From WSZY01 sp964559845 (GTDB taxonomy: Bacteria > Pseudomonadota > Zetaproteobacteria > Mariprofundales > Mariprofundaceae): a stretch of 64,000 nt of DNA. Made by a program: the position numbers and the translations under genes. Shown here one piece after another: positions 39,602 through 49,539 of this stretch (position 1 is its first letter; each line of letters begins with the position of its first letter). A model generated the notes under the pieces. That model was not told the DNA's origin and ran no database searches. It was given only the letters and a program-made list of their open reading frames with translations. The stretch covers positions 12,494-76,493 of the forward strand of contig CAZLJF010000001.1 in the NCBI GenBank assembly GCA_964559845.1. The letters are read 5' to 3'.

Positions 39602-40665
39602 GCTGTCTCCTTTGCGTATTCGATCTCCTGACTGCTTAACAAAGCTGTCAGCGCCTGTGGCGTCAGCCATCCCATCTGTTCAGGCACTTCAGGACCAAAA
39701 CTGCAGTACGAAAGCCTCATGCCGAATGCCGCTGCCCAGTTGACAATTTTTCCAGGTCGCGATGTCTCATCCAGTTTGGTAAAAGCAAGCTGATTCACTT
39801 CCAGTGCCCCTGCTTTTGCCAGCATCTCCATACCGTCCACTTCATCCATATTGGCTGGCATCACCAGCACCCGGTGCGTACATGGAATTTCATCCCACAG
39901 CATACGCTGTTTACGAATCCCGCCGGCACGCCGGATATTCCAGCCCTCACTATCCACTAGCAGGAGTTGTGCCGATTTGGTTGCATCCAGTGCCTGCCCG
40001 ACATCATCTTTTGAACGGATGGTGAAAAAAGGCACACCGAGAATATCCGAACAGGACTTCAACATGTCGGTTCCACCCATACGGTTGACATCTGTTGAGA
40101 GTACGGCAACACGCACACCTTTAAGGCTGTAGTGCGTTGCCAGTTTGGCGAGAAGTGTAGTTTTACCCGCTCCACCGGGCCCCGTTAACAACACTGTTGC
40201 CGCGTTTTCTTGAGGAGCAATACGTTCAGACCAGTGCAAAACGGATGTGGTGATCGGGCGGCGCTGAACAAAATCATCAGCCATATCAAATGCATGTGTC
40301 GGAGCAACACCCAGCTGAACAAGGCGATCAAATGCCAGACGGCTGTCATGATCGGCAATGGCCTCGCGCAGTGTTGCAGACTCCTGACGTCCCAAGCCCT
40401 CAACAATACGCTCCAGCCGCTCCATTGATGCCTTGAAAAGCTCCGTTGAATCGGGAAAAGAGTGGTTGTCAGGCTTTGGTTTTGCCTCCGCCCTCTTTTC
40501 ACTTTCATCCTCATGATCCAGTGCGGCATGGACATGCCAGATACGCCTGCCCTCGGCATCCACGCCCTCAAGCCGATCCATAATCACTGCGTCAGGGCCA
40601 AACTCCTGACGCACCAATGCCAGCGCCTCATGCAATCTTGTGGCGGAAAAGACCTTAACCTGCAT
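39598..40665 (-). CDS. flhF: Flagellar SRP-type GTPase FlhF
   Basis: FlhF sets the polar site of the flagellum. The protein has 355 residues: a basic N-terminal domain (MQVKVFSATRLHEALALVRQEFGPDAVIM, first helices), an NG GTPase domain with P-loop GPGGAGKTTLLAKLA, then VLSTDVNRMGG, LLLVDSEGW and LAFTKLDETSRPG. The last is the family G4 TKLD. It overlaps the 3' end of flhA by 11 bases and flhG by 4. The G3 site reads DSEG rather than the usual DTAG, a conservative change. Confidence 0.92.
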   Translation of the reverse strand: MQVKVFSATRLHEALALVRQEFGPDAVIMDRLEGVDAEGRRIWHVHAALDHEDESEKRAEAKPKPDNHSFPDSTELFKASMERLERIVEGLGRQESATLREAIADHDSRLAFDRLVQLGVAPTHAFDMADDFVQRRPITTSVLHWSERIAPQENAATVLLTGPGGAGKTTLLAKLATHYSLKGVRVAVLSTDVNRMGGTDMLKSCSDILGVPFFTIRSKDDVGQALDATKSAQLLLVDSEGWNIRRAGGIRKQRMLWDEIPCTHRVLVMPANMDEVDGMEMLAKAGALEVNQLAFTKLDETSRPGKIVNWAAAFGMRLSYCSFGPEVPEQMGWLTPQALTALLSSQEIEYAKETA

Positions 40666-42745
40666 CGCGCAAACCTACCCTGGCCAGGGTCTGGACATTC
40701 ATATTTGCCGGTATTTCAGCAACGGAAAGGACAGCAATCCGGGACATCACTTTTGTTAATGCCTGTGCCAACGGTGCCCGGAGATGCGGTGTTGTCAGCA
40801 CAACAGGCGTATCCACATCATGCATACCCATGACATCATTCAGACGGGTCATAAAACGTTGCCACTGCTGAAGTTCGAGCGGCAGCGTAAAGTCAGCTCC
40901 GCCGGACTGGGAAAGCCGTTCGGCCATCGCCTGCTCAACCTCCGAATCCAGCGTGAACACGGACAGCTCACCCTGTGCGCTCAGATAGGGCTGAACAATG
41001 GTGCGCCCGAGACGGCTACGCACACGCTCAACAAGACCGTTGATATCGCGCTGTTCGGTTACGCCATCGGCAAGGGTTTCCAGAATAAGGAGCAGATCAC
41101 GAATCGGCACCCACTCAACCAGCAGCCGCTGCAGCACATTCTGAAGCAGGCCCAGTGAAACCTGTGCAGGCACAATCTCTTCGATCACCTTCGGATAACG
41201 TTCCGAAACGGCATCAATCAACTCTTTGACCTGGGCACGATCCAGCATCTCGGCTGCATGCCTGCGCAGAATCTCGGTAATATGTGTAACAATCACTGTC
41301 GGCGGCTCAACCACCGTATAGCCGGAAAGCTCTGCCTGCTGACGTTTATCAGCCGGAATCCACAGGGCAGGAAGTCCGAAGGCAGGCTCCTGTGTCGGCA
41401 CCCCTTCGACTGGCGGCCCCGCCAGCTGGCTTTCCAGCGCCAGCAGATTGCGCGGCCGGATTTCACCCCGGCCCACCTCGGCACCGCGAATCAGAACACG
41501 ATAGTCACCCACTCCCAGTTGCAGGTTATCCTTGATATGGACAGGCGGCAGAACAAAGCCGATTTCCTGGGTGATCTGACGACGCACTGCCTGCAAACGC
41601 TCAAGCAGATTGCCCTCACGCCCGCCTTCGACCAGATCAATCAGACCATAACCAACTTCCAGCCGGATCGGATCGACCACCAGAAGATCGGAAAGCGGCT
41701 GCTCCTCCGCTGTTTCTGCAACAGGCGCTGCTTCAGCAGCAATCTCTGTCACGGCCGCCTCTTTCTCTTCCGTATAGAGATACCAGCCACTGAAACCCAG
41801 CCCTGCCGAAAGCAGCAAAAATGGAATGAACGGCAGCCCGGGAACCAGACTCATCAGAAAGAGTGCCGCGGAGGCAACCAGATGGACCTTGGGATGCTTG
41901 GTAAACTGTGTGCCGATTTCCAGCGACATCGCGTCACCGCCACCGGCACGGGTAATGACAATACCGGCGGCGGTTGAGATCACCAGCGCCGGAATCTGTG
42001 ACACCAGCCCGTCACCAACTGTCAAAATACTGTATACATTGACGGCATCGGCCAGTGCCATGCCCTGTTGCATTGTACCGATCACAAGTCCCGCAATCAG
42101 GTTAATGGCAGTAATAATCAGGCCTGCAACCGCGTCTCCACGAACAAACTTGGCCGCACCATCCATGGCACCGTAAAACTCAGCCTCCCGTGCCACATCC
42201 TCACGTCGGGCTCTGGCGGCGGTATCATCAATAATCCCGGCATTCAGATCGGCATCAATAGCCATCTGCTTGCCCGGCATCGCATCGAGGGTGAAGCGGG
42301 CTGCCACCTCGGCAATACGGGTGGAGCCTTTGGTGATCACGATGAAATTGATCAGCACAAGAATCATGAAGATAATCAGGCCGACCACCGGATTGCCGCC
42401 AACGACAAACTGGCCGAAGCCTTCAATAACATGGCCTGCCGCCGATGGACCCTCCTGGCCATGCAGCAGAATCAGGCGCGTCGTCGCCACATTCAGTGCC
42501 AGACGGAATAGCGTGGTCAACAGCAGCAGCGATGGAAAAACAGAGAAATCGAGCGGTCTTAACACATAAAGCGATGTCAGCAGAATCAGAACACCGGCAG
42601 TAATATTGGCTGCCAGAAGCAGATCCATTAACCATGTTGGCAGCGGCACCATCATGATCAGCAGAACACCCAGAACACTGGCGGCAAGAAGCACGTCTGT
42701 GTTTCGCAGTACCCGCTGCCATGTCAAAGCCATACTTGCCTGCAT
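40655..42745 (-). CDS. flhA: Flagellar export gate protein FlhA
   Basis: FlhA is the nonameric inner-membrane export gate. The 696 residues comprise eight membrane segments (about 15-330, including the FHIPEP-like stretch FTLDAMPGKQMAIDADL) and a cytoplasmic domain with VDPIRLEVGYGLI, GVRIRG-like VLIRGAEVGRGEI, and the C-terminal VVLTTPHLRAPL. Length is standard. It follows flhB by 16 bases. Confidence 0.96.
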   Translation of the reverse strand: MQASMALTWQRVLRNTDVLLAASVLGVLLIMMVPLPTWLMDLLLAANITAGVLILLTSLYVLRPLDFSVFPSLLLLTTLFRLALNVATTRLILLHGQEGPSAAGHVIEGFGQFVVGGNPVVGLIIFMILVLINFIVITKGSTRIAEVAARFTLDAMPGKQMAIDADLNAGIIDDTAARARREDVAREAEFYGAMDGAAKFVRGDAVAGLIITAINLIAGLVIGTMQQGMALADAVNVYSILTVGDGLVSQIPALVISTAAGIVITRAGGGDAMSLEIGTQFTKHPKVHLVASAALFLMSLVPGLPFIPFLLLSAGLGFSGWYLYTEEKEAAVTEIAAEAAPVAETAEEQPLSDLLVVDPIRLEVGYGLIDLVEGGREGNLLERLQAVRRQITQEIGFVLPPVHIKDNLQLGVGDYRVLIRGAEVGRGEIRPRNLLALESQLAGPPVEGVPTQEPAFGLPALWIPADKRQQAELSGYTVVEPPTVIVTHITEILRRHAAEMLDRAQVKELIDAVSERYPKVIEEIVPAQVSLGLLQNVLQRLLVEWVPIRDLLLILETLADGVTEQRDINGLVERVRSRLGRTIVQPYLSAQGELSVFTLDSEVEQAMAERLSQSGGADFTLPLELQQWQRFMTRLNDVMGMHDVDTPVVLTTPHLRAPLAQALTKVMSRIAVLSVAEIPANMNVQTLARVGLRDAG

Positions 42746-42761
42746 TGTCTCCAGTTACTCC

Positions 42762-43841
42762 TTATACAGCGGCGTTCGTCGCCTTCATGCGATAGATTTC
42801 GGCCAGAATAATTGCCACGGCCTCAAACAGCTCTTCGGGGATCTCTTCACCGATACTGACACTCTTAAACAAGGATCGGGCCAAAGGCTTGTTTTCACGG
42901 ATCGGAATACCATTTTCCCGGGCAATTTCCCTGATTTTCTCTGCCACTTTGCCCTTGCCCTTGGCCAGAAGACGGGGGGCTCCGAGCGCCCCCTGCTCAT
43001 ACTTGAGGGCAATGGCGATATGGGTCGGGTTGGTAATCACGACATCAGCCGTGGGCACATCGGCCATCATACGGTTTTTGGCCTGCTCCATCTGAATCTG
43101 GCGTATTTTTGCCTTTAACTGGGGATCGCCTTCGCTCTCCTTGTGCTCATCACGAATCTCTTTCTGTGACATCTTCAGAGATTTGGCATGCTCCCAGCGC
43201 TGATAGAGCACATCTGCCAGGGCAATAAAAAAGAAGATGAACGCAACCAGCGCCGCAACCTGCATACTGCCACTGACAAGCAACTCCCCGATTGCACCCG
43301 GCTCCTGCCGTGTACTGCTTAATGCATGTGGAAACAGATCCACCACCACAACCCAGCATGCCACTGAAATGACACACAGCTTCACAATGGATTTCACAAA
43401 CTCGGCAAGTGAACGGGTCGAAAAAAGGCGCTTTAGTCCCTTTAGCGGGCTGATTTTTTCAAATTTCGGCTTCAGGGTTTCAAAGGTAAATACCGGGCCG
43501 GTAATGAGGAACACCACCAGCATGCCCGCCAGCATAATCGGCACGGCCACCGGCAATACAAGCAGTGCAACATCTGTCATCACGCTGACAAGCAGATTTT
43601 GTATGCCTTGCGGGTCTGCAACCAGCTTTACAGCCCCGGAAAGATAGGAGCGGGCCATATCCATACAGACGGAAACCATCCATGCTCCCATCCCTGTGAC
43701 CGCCAGTGAAGCCAGCAGCAGAAAAGAGAGGGCAGTGGATGGCTCCTTGCTGTTTGGAACCTGCCCCTTCTTACGGGCATCCTCGATCCGCTTCGGGGTT
43801 GCCTCTTCGGTTTGTTGGCTTTTATCCTGCTCTTCTGCCAT
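42762..43841 (-). CDS. flhB: Flagellar export switch protein FlhB
   Basis: FlhB switches export from rod/hook to filament substrates. The protein has 359 residues: four membrane segments (about 35-210) and a cytoplasmic domain with the autocleavage motif NPTH at 271-274 (VITNPTHIAIALKY), followed by the family end PIRENKPLARSLF and GEEIPEELFEAVA. Its N-terminus KSQQTEEATPKRIEDARKKG is classical. It lies 3 bases after fliR. Confidence 0.96.
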   Translation of the reverse strand: MAEEQDKSQQTEEATPKRIEDARKKGQVPNSKEPSTALSFLLLASLAVTGMGAWMVSVCMDMARSYLSGAVKLVADPQGIQNLLVSVMTDVALLVLPVAVPIMLAGMLVVFLITGPVFTFETLKPKFEKISPLKGLKRLFSTRSLAEFVKSIVKLCVISVACWVVVVDLFPHALSSTRQEPGAIGELLVSGSMQVAALVAFIFFFIALADVLYQRWEHAKSLKMSQKEIRDEHKESEGDPQLKAKIRQIQMEQAKNRMMADVPTADVVITNPTHIAIALKYEQGALGAPRLLAKGKGKVAEKIREIARENGIPIRENKPLARSLFKSVSIGEEIPEELFEAVAIILAEIYRMKATNAAV

Positions 43842-43844
43842 CCG

Positions 43845-44630
43845 TCAATTTCCTGACACTTTTCTCAGGAGATAGGGAACATCGTGATTCAGGGATAGAA
43901 AACCGTCATGAACCAGCGACATGAATGCCGGCAGGGCCAGTGCAAACGTCAGCAAACCAAGCCCTACCGTCAGTGGAAAACTGACAAAAAAGACCTGAAT
44001 CTGCGGTACGGCACGGGAGATCAGGCCGAGTGCGACATAAACAAAAAAGAGCAGCAGCAACACCGGTGCAACCAGACGAAGTGCCAGCACAAACATCTGT
44101 GCTGCAGCATCATTTAACACATCCCATCCGGAAAATGACCACGGTGAGCCAACAGGCAGAATGGTAAAGGACTCGGCCAGGGCAAGAATGAAGGTATGGT
44201 GCGCACCCACCGCCAGCCACATCAGCATCGCCAGCATCGACGCAAACTGTGCAACTACGGCGCCCTGTGCTGAAGTGGCAGGGTCAAACACATTGGCAAT
44301 TGCCATGCCCATCTGGTAACTCATGATCTGACCGGCAAACTGGACGGCTGAAAAGATCAGCTGACCGAGCATGGCCAGAATGGCGGCAATCAGGATCTCC
44401 TGTACCCCGAAGAGCATAAACATCACAGGCTCAGGTGAAAACTCCGGCACCCTGGCTGATACCACCGGATAGAGAAGTATGGTCACCAGCGCAATCAGCC
44501 CGGCCTTGACCGGCCGGGGAACAAGGTTGTGACCCAGTACCGGGATCAGAATCATCACAGCACTCACCCTGAGAAAGATCAGCATGCCGGCCATAATCTC
44601 CTGCATGGACGGAACCGGGAAAGGCATCAT
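43845..44630 (-). CDS. fliR: Flagellar export protein FliR
   Basis: FliR joins FliP and FliQ in the export gate core. The 261 residues have about six membrane segments, with VLGHNLVPRPVKAGLIAL near residue 30-47 and FDPATSAQGAVVAQF in the middle, both family features. It overlaps fliQ by one base and precedes flhB by 3. Confidence 0.93.
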   Translation of the reverse strand: MMPFPVPSMQEIMAGMLIFLRVSAVMILIPVLGHNLVPRPVKAGLIALVTILLYPVVSARVPEFSPEPVMFMLFGVQEILIAAILAMLGQLIFSAVQFAGQIMSYQMGMAIANVFDPATSAQGAVVAQFASMLAMLMWLAVGAHHTFILALAESFTILPVGSPWSFSGWDVLNDAAAQMFVLALRLVAPVLLLLFFVYVALGLISRAVPQIQVFFVSFPLTVGLGLLTFALALPAFMSLVHDGFLSLNHDVPYLLRKVSGN

Positions 44631-44899
44631 TACTGAATCAGGCCCGGAATACTCTCAAACAGCTGGCGGGTAAACGTAACGGCGGTCTCCACAAGCCATG
44701 GTGCGGCAATAATCAGCGCTGCAAACACAGCAATGATTTTTGGGACAAAGGTCAGGGTCATCTCCTGAATCTGTGTCACCGCCTGAAACAGTGAGATCAC
44801 CACACCGACAACCAGCGCAACCAGCAGCATCGGCAGCGACAGCCAGAGTACCATCTCCAGGGCTTTGGTGCCGATATTGATAACCATATCCGGGTTCAT
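44630..44899 (-). CDS. fliQ: Flagellar export protein FliQ
   Basis: The 89 residues form two membrane helices: LWLSLPMLLVALVVGVVISLF, then ALTIP-like TFVPKIIAVFAALIIAAPWL. The start is ATG 44899, giving MNPDMVINIGTKALEM, which matches the family; the open frame upstream to 45034 is intergenic. A sigma-54-like promoter (44912-44928) lies so close that the transcript would begin near this ATG; ATG 44887 is an alternative. It is the first gene of the fliQ-fliR-flhB-flhA run. Confidence 0.9.
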   Translation of the reverse strand: MNPDMVINIGTKALEMVLWLSLPMLLVALVVGVVISLFQAVTQIQEMTLTFVPKIIAVFAALIIAAPWLVETAVTFTRQLFESIPGLIQ

Positions 44900-44911
44900 A
44901 AGCACCGGAAT

Positions 44912-44928
44912 AGCAAAGGCCAGGCCAG
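44912..44928 (-). promoter_or_regulatory. Candidate sigma-54 promoter of fliQ
   Basis: The minus strand reads CTGGCCTGGCCTTTGCTA, with GG and GC exactly ten bases apart and a TTGCT -12 element. The -24 element departs from TGGCAC at two positions. The predicted +1 is very near the fliQ ATG, so the start codon or the site needs checking. Confidence 0.45.
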
Positions 44929-45099
44929 TTTGGTTATTACATCTGTAAAAGGCTTCCTGCCTTTTATCTCTCAACGCTTCAGCGGCACATATCCACATAC
45001 GCTTACGGTCAGACCATGTCTGGCCGCCATCCATCCATGGGTGTATGGTTTATTCTGTATCCCGCTTGAGAATGCGTAACCCATTTGCTCCGAAACCTG

Positions 45100-47775
45100 T
45101 TAACTTAAAATGTTCAAGACCTCATGGGCGAACTTCTCAGGCGAATATGGCTTCTGGATAAAGCCGCTTAGCAGACCTGTCTGCATACCCTCTGTTGCAT
45201 GATCCACATCATAACCTGATGAGAGAATCAGCTTCACATCCCTGTCAAGCGCATGTAATTGCTGACATAGCTGATCGCCACTCATGCCCGGCATGGTTGC
45301 ATCGGTAATCACCATATCAATCCTGCGCTCCTCCCGCCGGAACATTTCGAGCGCCTCCTCCCCTGAAGTGGCCGTAATGACGGCATGTCCCAAATCAGTC
45401 AGGATCGCCTTGGCAAGTTCCAGAATATCAGCTTCATCATCCACAACCATGATACAGGCTTGTGAATACTCCACTGGCAGAGAGAAATCATGCTCCAGAG
45501 GTTCCGCCGATTTATCCACCGCCGGGAATGCCACCCTGATCATGGTGCCTGTTCCCGATTCGCTGTAGATATGCATCGCACCATGATGCGCTTTCACAAT
45601 ACCCATCATGGCACTCATGCCCAGGCCCCGGCCTGTAAACTTGGTTGTGAAGAAGGGTTCAAACACCCGCTCCAGGGTCTCTTCATTCATACCGCAGCCG
45701 TGGTCTTTCACCTCAAGATAGACATAGTCGCCCTCTTTTAATGCCTCACCAAGCACACACCTGCTCAGCCACTCCCTCTTCACAACCATCTTGCCGACAT
45801 CAACCCGGATATCACCGCGCTCATCGCCATAGGCTTCGCCAGCATTGGTAATCAGATTCATAACCACTTGCTGCAGTTGCCCCGTATCCGCCTCAATGGA
45901 GGGGAGCTGTTTGCCAAGATGATAATGGATCGTGATATTCTCAGCGACAGAGAGCTCGAGAATGGCGGCAATCTCATGCACCAGTTCCGCAAGATTGACC
46001 GGGCGCACCTGAAAATTCCCCTGGCCTGAATAGGCCAGCATCTGGCGGCAGAGATCAGCCGCTCTTTCACTGGCCTTGGCGATGCGTTCGAGATAGGGCG
46101 ATGCCCCGCTATCGCCATCTCTCATTTTGGCTTCCGCAAGCTTTGCATTACCCATAATGGAGGTGAGAATATTATTGAAATCGTGCGCAATGCCACCAGC
46201 CATGACGCCCAGTGACTCCAGCCTCTGGCTATGCTCTATCCTGCTGCGCAGCAGATTCTCTTCGGTAACGTCCTTCATGAAGATGACATGATTAATGACA
46301 TCACCTGCCTCATTAAATACCGGTGCTATACTTCTGAGCGTACTCTTCTCGCTTCGGTCTTTACAGAGCAAGGGCACCTCCCCCTTCCATACCACGCCCC
46401 GGCCGAGTGTTTCAACAATATCATCATACACCTTCTCACCATGCCGACTGCTGCGCAGAATGGTTGCGGATTCTCCCTGAATCTCTGCATCCGAATAACC
46501 TGTCATCTCTTCAAAGGCCGGATTCACATGCTCAATCATGCCGTAGGCATCCGTAATCATCAGCCCCTCTGCCGCATAATAAAATGCTGCAGACAACTTC
46601 TTCTGTGTCTCTTCGATCTCTTTCCTGGCGGTAATATCGGTACGAATCGCCACATATTTATATGGTACCCCCTTGGCATTCAGAAACGGTACAATGGACG
46701 AGGCCACCCAGTAGAAAGTGCCATCCTTCCTTCTGTTTTTGACCTCTCCATGCCATGTCTTGCCTGCTGAAATCGTGCGCCATATCTGCCTGTAGAATGC
46801 ATCCGAATGGTAGCCCGACTTCAGAATGCGGTGATTCTGGCCAAGCAGTTCCTGTTGCGTATAACCGCTGATTTCACAGAACTTCTGATTAGCATAGGTA
46901 ATATCACCTTTCTGGTCTGTCACCGCAACAATGGCATGCTCGTCCAGTGCAAACTTCTGATACTGAAGTTCGGCATTGGCCTCCCGAAGCTCTGTTGCCG
47001 CCTGCTGCAGGCGATACATGATGAGGCCGGCATACAACACAAGCAGTGCTGAAAAGAGAAACATTGCCAGACGATATCGCTCACTGATCTTCATCCGGCT
47101 GTCATGATAGCGTTCATACGCCAGCAGCAGGGCTTCATTGTTCTCATCGATTCCACAGTGAATAAACGCCTGCATGCCCGCTCTTAAACCCTCATCACTT
47201 CTGATTATCAGGCGCAGGTGTTTTGCAAGGAGTAGAAGGCCCTGCTGCTCCAGTTCATCTACATAACCCTCAAGATGCTTAAGATTCACTCTTTCAGGCA
47301 CAGCAACTGACCGTAGCAATTCAGTATGAATATGTGTCAGAAGGGGAGTCAACTCCGGCCTTCCCTCTGCTGCATCCGAGGTGGCAACAGAGAAGTATCG
47401 GAGTGAATTCCTGAAGATTGCATTATTCCGTTTAAAGCGATCCAGAGATGATTTCTGGACAAGAACCGACCTCTCCAGCGCCGCCAGATGTGGCGCCAGC
47501 TCCGGTATCGTTTCCATATACGGTTTAAGGCGGTGCAGTATTCTGTCAAGCTTTTCCGAACCACGGGCGAGAGAATCATAATGCTGCAGCAACCCCTCTT
47601 TCAGCCTTAGTACATCCCGCTCCATGGCGGAGTCTGTTTCACTGATCTCCTGCAGCCATGAGGTGACACGGTAGAGTGTTTCATGGCTCGTTTGGTGAGA
47701 CTTCAGAAACAGGACGACCAATACGGCTGAGAGCAGCAGAACAAGCACCCCCTCCTTTATGCCAAACCTGGTCAA
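45100..47775 (-). CDS. Hybrid sensor histidine kinase (PAS-PAS-HisKA-HATPase-receiver)
   Basis: This protein has 891 residues. An N-terminal membrane segment (about 10-25), an extracytoplasmic helical domain (about 30-235, DAHL-like) and a second segment (about 240-258) precede two PAS domains (about 275-390 and 395-515; YANQKFCEISGYTQQELLGQN, VNPAFEEMTGYSDAEI). The HisKA motif is GGIAHDFNNILTSIMGN, the ATPase has DHGCGMNEETLERVFEPFF, and the receiver has VVDDEADILELA with the phospho-acceptor in VITDATMPGMSG. The 4-base overlap with the peroxidase gene (47772-47775) shows they are co-expressed. The signal is unknown; redox or oxygen is a fair guess from the partner. No separate response regulator lies nearby. 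Confidence 0.88.
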   Translation of the reverse strand: MTRFGIKEGVLVLLLSAVLVVLFLKSHQTSHETLYRVTSWLQEISETDSAMERDVLRLKEGLLQHYDSLARGSEKLDRILHRLKPYMETIPELAPHLAALERSVLVQKSSLDRFKRNNAIFRNSLRYFSVATSDAAEGRPELTPLLTHIHTELLRSVAVPERVNLKHLEGYVDELEQQGLLLLAKHLRLIIRSDEGLRAGMQAFIHCGIDENNEALLLAYERYHDSRMKISERYRLAMFLFSALLVLYAGLIMYRLQQAATELREANAELQYQKFALDEHAIVAVTDQKGDITYANQKFCEISGYTQQELLGQNHRILKSGYHSDAFYRQIWRTISAGKTWHGEVKNRRKDGTFYWVASSIVPFLNAKGVPYKYVAIRTDITARKEIEETQKKLSAAFYYAAEGLMITDAYGMIEHVNPAFEEMTGYSDAEIQGESATILRSSRHGEKVYDDIVETLGRGVVWKGEVPLLCKDRSEKSTLRSIAPVFNEAGDVINHVIFMKDVTEENLLRSRIEHSQRLESLGVMAGGIAHDFNNILTSIMGNAKLAEAKMRDGDSGASPYLERIAKASERAADLCRQMLAYSGQGNFQVRPVNLAELVHEIAAILELSVAENITIHYHLGKQLPSIEADTGQLQQVVMNLITNAGEAYGDERGDIRVDVGKMVVKREWLSRCVLGEALKEGDYVYLEVKDHGCGMNEETLERVFEPFFTTKFTGRGLGMSAMMGIVKAHHGAMHIYSESGTGTMIRVAFPAVDKSAEPLEHDFSLPVEYSQACIMVVDDEADILELAKAILTDLGHAVITATSGEEALEMFRREERRIDMVITDATMPGMSGDQLCQQLHALDRDVKLILSSGYDVDHATEGMQTGLLSGFIQKPYSPEKFAHEVLNILS

Positions 47776-48752
47776 TGTTCCGGCTCCAGTGATTTGCCCT
47801 TATACTCCCCGGCCAGTGTATGCAAAAATTTGACAATCAGACTGATGTCAGCATCCGGAATTTCACGGCCCAGCTGATATTTCGCCATCACCTTGATCGC
47901 ATCTTCCAGTTTTTCCCTGCTGCCATCGTGAAAGTAGGGAGCTGTCAGCGTGACCAGCCGCAGTGAAGGCACCTTGAACACATGCCGGTCCTCTTCAAGA
48001 CCGGTGACATTGTACCTGCCGTAATCGGCCTCGGTGATATTGCCGCGATCCCTGAAATAGTCCCCCATCACACCAAATACCTGATACATATTGCCGCCAA
48101 CACTGGCACCCTGATGACAGGCAACACAGCCATACTCCCTGAAAAGGGTATAGCCCGTTTTTTCATCATTACTGATGGCGCTCTCATCACCATACAGGTA
48201 ACGATCAAAGCGGCCATTCGGTGTGATCAGTGAGCGCTCAAACTCAACAATGGCATTTTTGATATTTTCAGATGTCAGGCCATCCTGATAGATTGCCCTG
48301 AAATCTGCCCGGTACTGTTTGTCCGCAGAAAGCTTCTGTATGATCTTTGACCAGCCGGAATCCATCTCCTTCTCGGCATGAACCGCCTCCTCAATCTGTG
48401 CTTCAAGTGTTGCCGCCCGGCCATCCCAGAACTGTGCAAAACTCAGGCCGCTGTTAAAAACAGTGGGTGTATTAACCTGGCCTTCACCTTCCCCTGCGCC
48501 AAAAGAGTACCGGGTTCCGTCCACACCGCCCTGCTCCAGCAGGTGGCAGTGGGCGCAACTGATGCTGTTATCACCGGATAGGCGTTTGTCATGAAAAAGG
48601 CGTTCACCCAGCGCCACTTTACGCTCATCCACCTGAACGGTTTGCACAATGGGCCGGATCGGCTCGGCAGAAAGGTCAACCGCCTCTGCATACGCCATTG
48701 ATGCCATGGCAGGCAGCACAAGGGAGACTAGTCCAACAACCACTCCTTTCAT
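47772..48752 (-). CDS. Di-haem cytochrome c peroxidase (CCP/MauG family)
   Basis: This periplasmic enzyme reduces hydrogen peroxide with electrons from cytochrome c. The 326 residues start at ATG 48752 with a signal peptide (MKGVVVGLVSLVLPAMASMAYA). Two haem motifs are present: CAHCH (ISCAHCHLLEQGG) and CVACH (YGCVACHQGAS). Family blocks LGERLFHDKRLSGDNS, FGAGEGEGQVNTPTVFN and FKVPSLRLVTLTAPYFHDG are all found. A TTG at 48785 would lengthen the N-terminus without a ribosome site. It sits between fliP (stop at 48787) and the hybrid kinase, an unusual place. Confidence 0.92.
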   Translation of the reverse strand: MKGVVVGLVSLVLPAMASMAYAEAVDLSAEPIRPIVQTVQVDERKVALGERLFHDKRLSGDNSISCAHCHLLEQGGVDGTRYSFGAGEGEGQVNTPTVFNSGLSFAQFWDGRAATLEAQIEEAVHAEKEMDSGWSKIIQKLSADKQYRADFRAIYQDGLTSENIKNAIVEFERSLITPNGRFDRYLYGDESAISNDEKTGYTLFREYGCVACHQGASVGGNMYQVFGVMGDYFRDRGNITEADYGRYNVTGLEEDRHVFKVPSLRLVTLTAPYFHDGSREKLEDAIKVMAKYQLGREIPDADISLIVKFLHTLAGEYKGKSLEPEH

Positions 48753-48786
48753 GGCAAAACACTTCTGATCGCCTTCGACTTTCAAA

Positions 48787-49539
48787 CTACAGCTTGAAAC
48801 TTTGAAGCAGAGAGGCCGTTAACAGATGCCAACCATCCACCAGTACGAACAGAATAATCTTCAACGGCAGTGAAATCATCACCGGCGGCAACATCATCAT
48901 GCCCATACTCATCAGCACGCTGGCCACCACCAGATCAAGTACGACAAAGGGAATATAGATCAGAAAGCCAATCTCAAACGCTGTCCGAAGCTCGCTGATA
49001 ACAAAGGCGGGAATCAAAACATGCATCGGTGTCTCCTCGGCACGCTCCGGTCTCTCCATGTGGGCGGCACCGATAAAGAGCAGCAGATCATCTTCACGGG
49101 TCTGTTTGAGCATGAAGCTGCGCAGCGGCGCTATCGCCTTCTCCATGGCATCCGCCTGCCTGATCTCTTCATTGAGGTAGGGAGTCAGCGCTTCGGCATC
49201 AATCTTATTCCAAACCGGCATCATGATAAAAACAGTCATGAAAAGTGCCAGGCCAACCAGAATCTGGGTTGGCGGACTCTGCTGTGTGCCGAGTGCCTGA
49301 CGCAGAAAAGCAAAAACAATCAGAATGCGGGTAAATGATGTCATCATCACCAGAATGGATGGCGCCAATGCCAGCACCGTCAAAAAAGCGATAATCTTCA
49401 ACCCGGTAAACCAGTCGTCCGGATCCTCGGAATCACCCAGACTGATTGAAAGAGTCGGGATATCGGCAGCTTCCGCCATGCCCGAGAAGAGCAACAACAG
49501 CGGCAGCAACATGAAGGGCAAGCTAAATCTCCGCAGCAT
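48787..49539 (-). CDS. fliP: Flagellar export protein FliP
   Basis: FliP forms the export pore with FliQ and FliR. The 250 residues start at ATG 49539 with GAGG seven bases before; a cleavable signal (LRRFSLPFMLLPLLLLFSGMAEA) follows, as in the family. Conserved stretches are MMTSFTRILIVFAFLRQALG, MPVWNKIDAEAL and DLVVASVLMSMGMMMLPP. It overlaps fliO by 17 bases. Confidence 0.94.
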   Translation of the reverse strand: MLRRFSLPFMLLPLLLLFSGMAEAADIPTLSISLGDSEDPDDWFTGLKIIAFLTVLALAPSILVMMTSFTRILIVFAFLRQALGTQQSPPTQILVGLALFMTVFIMMPVWNKIDAEALTPYLNEEIRQADAMEKAIAPLRSFMLKQTREDDLLLFIGAAHMERPERAEETPMHVLIPAFVISELRTAFEIGFLIYIPFVVLDLVVASVLMSMGMMMLPPVMISLPLKIILFVLVDGWHLLTASLLQSFKL

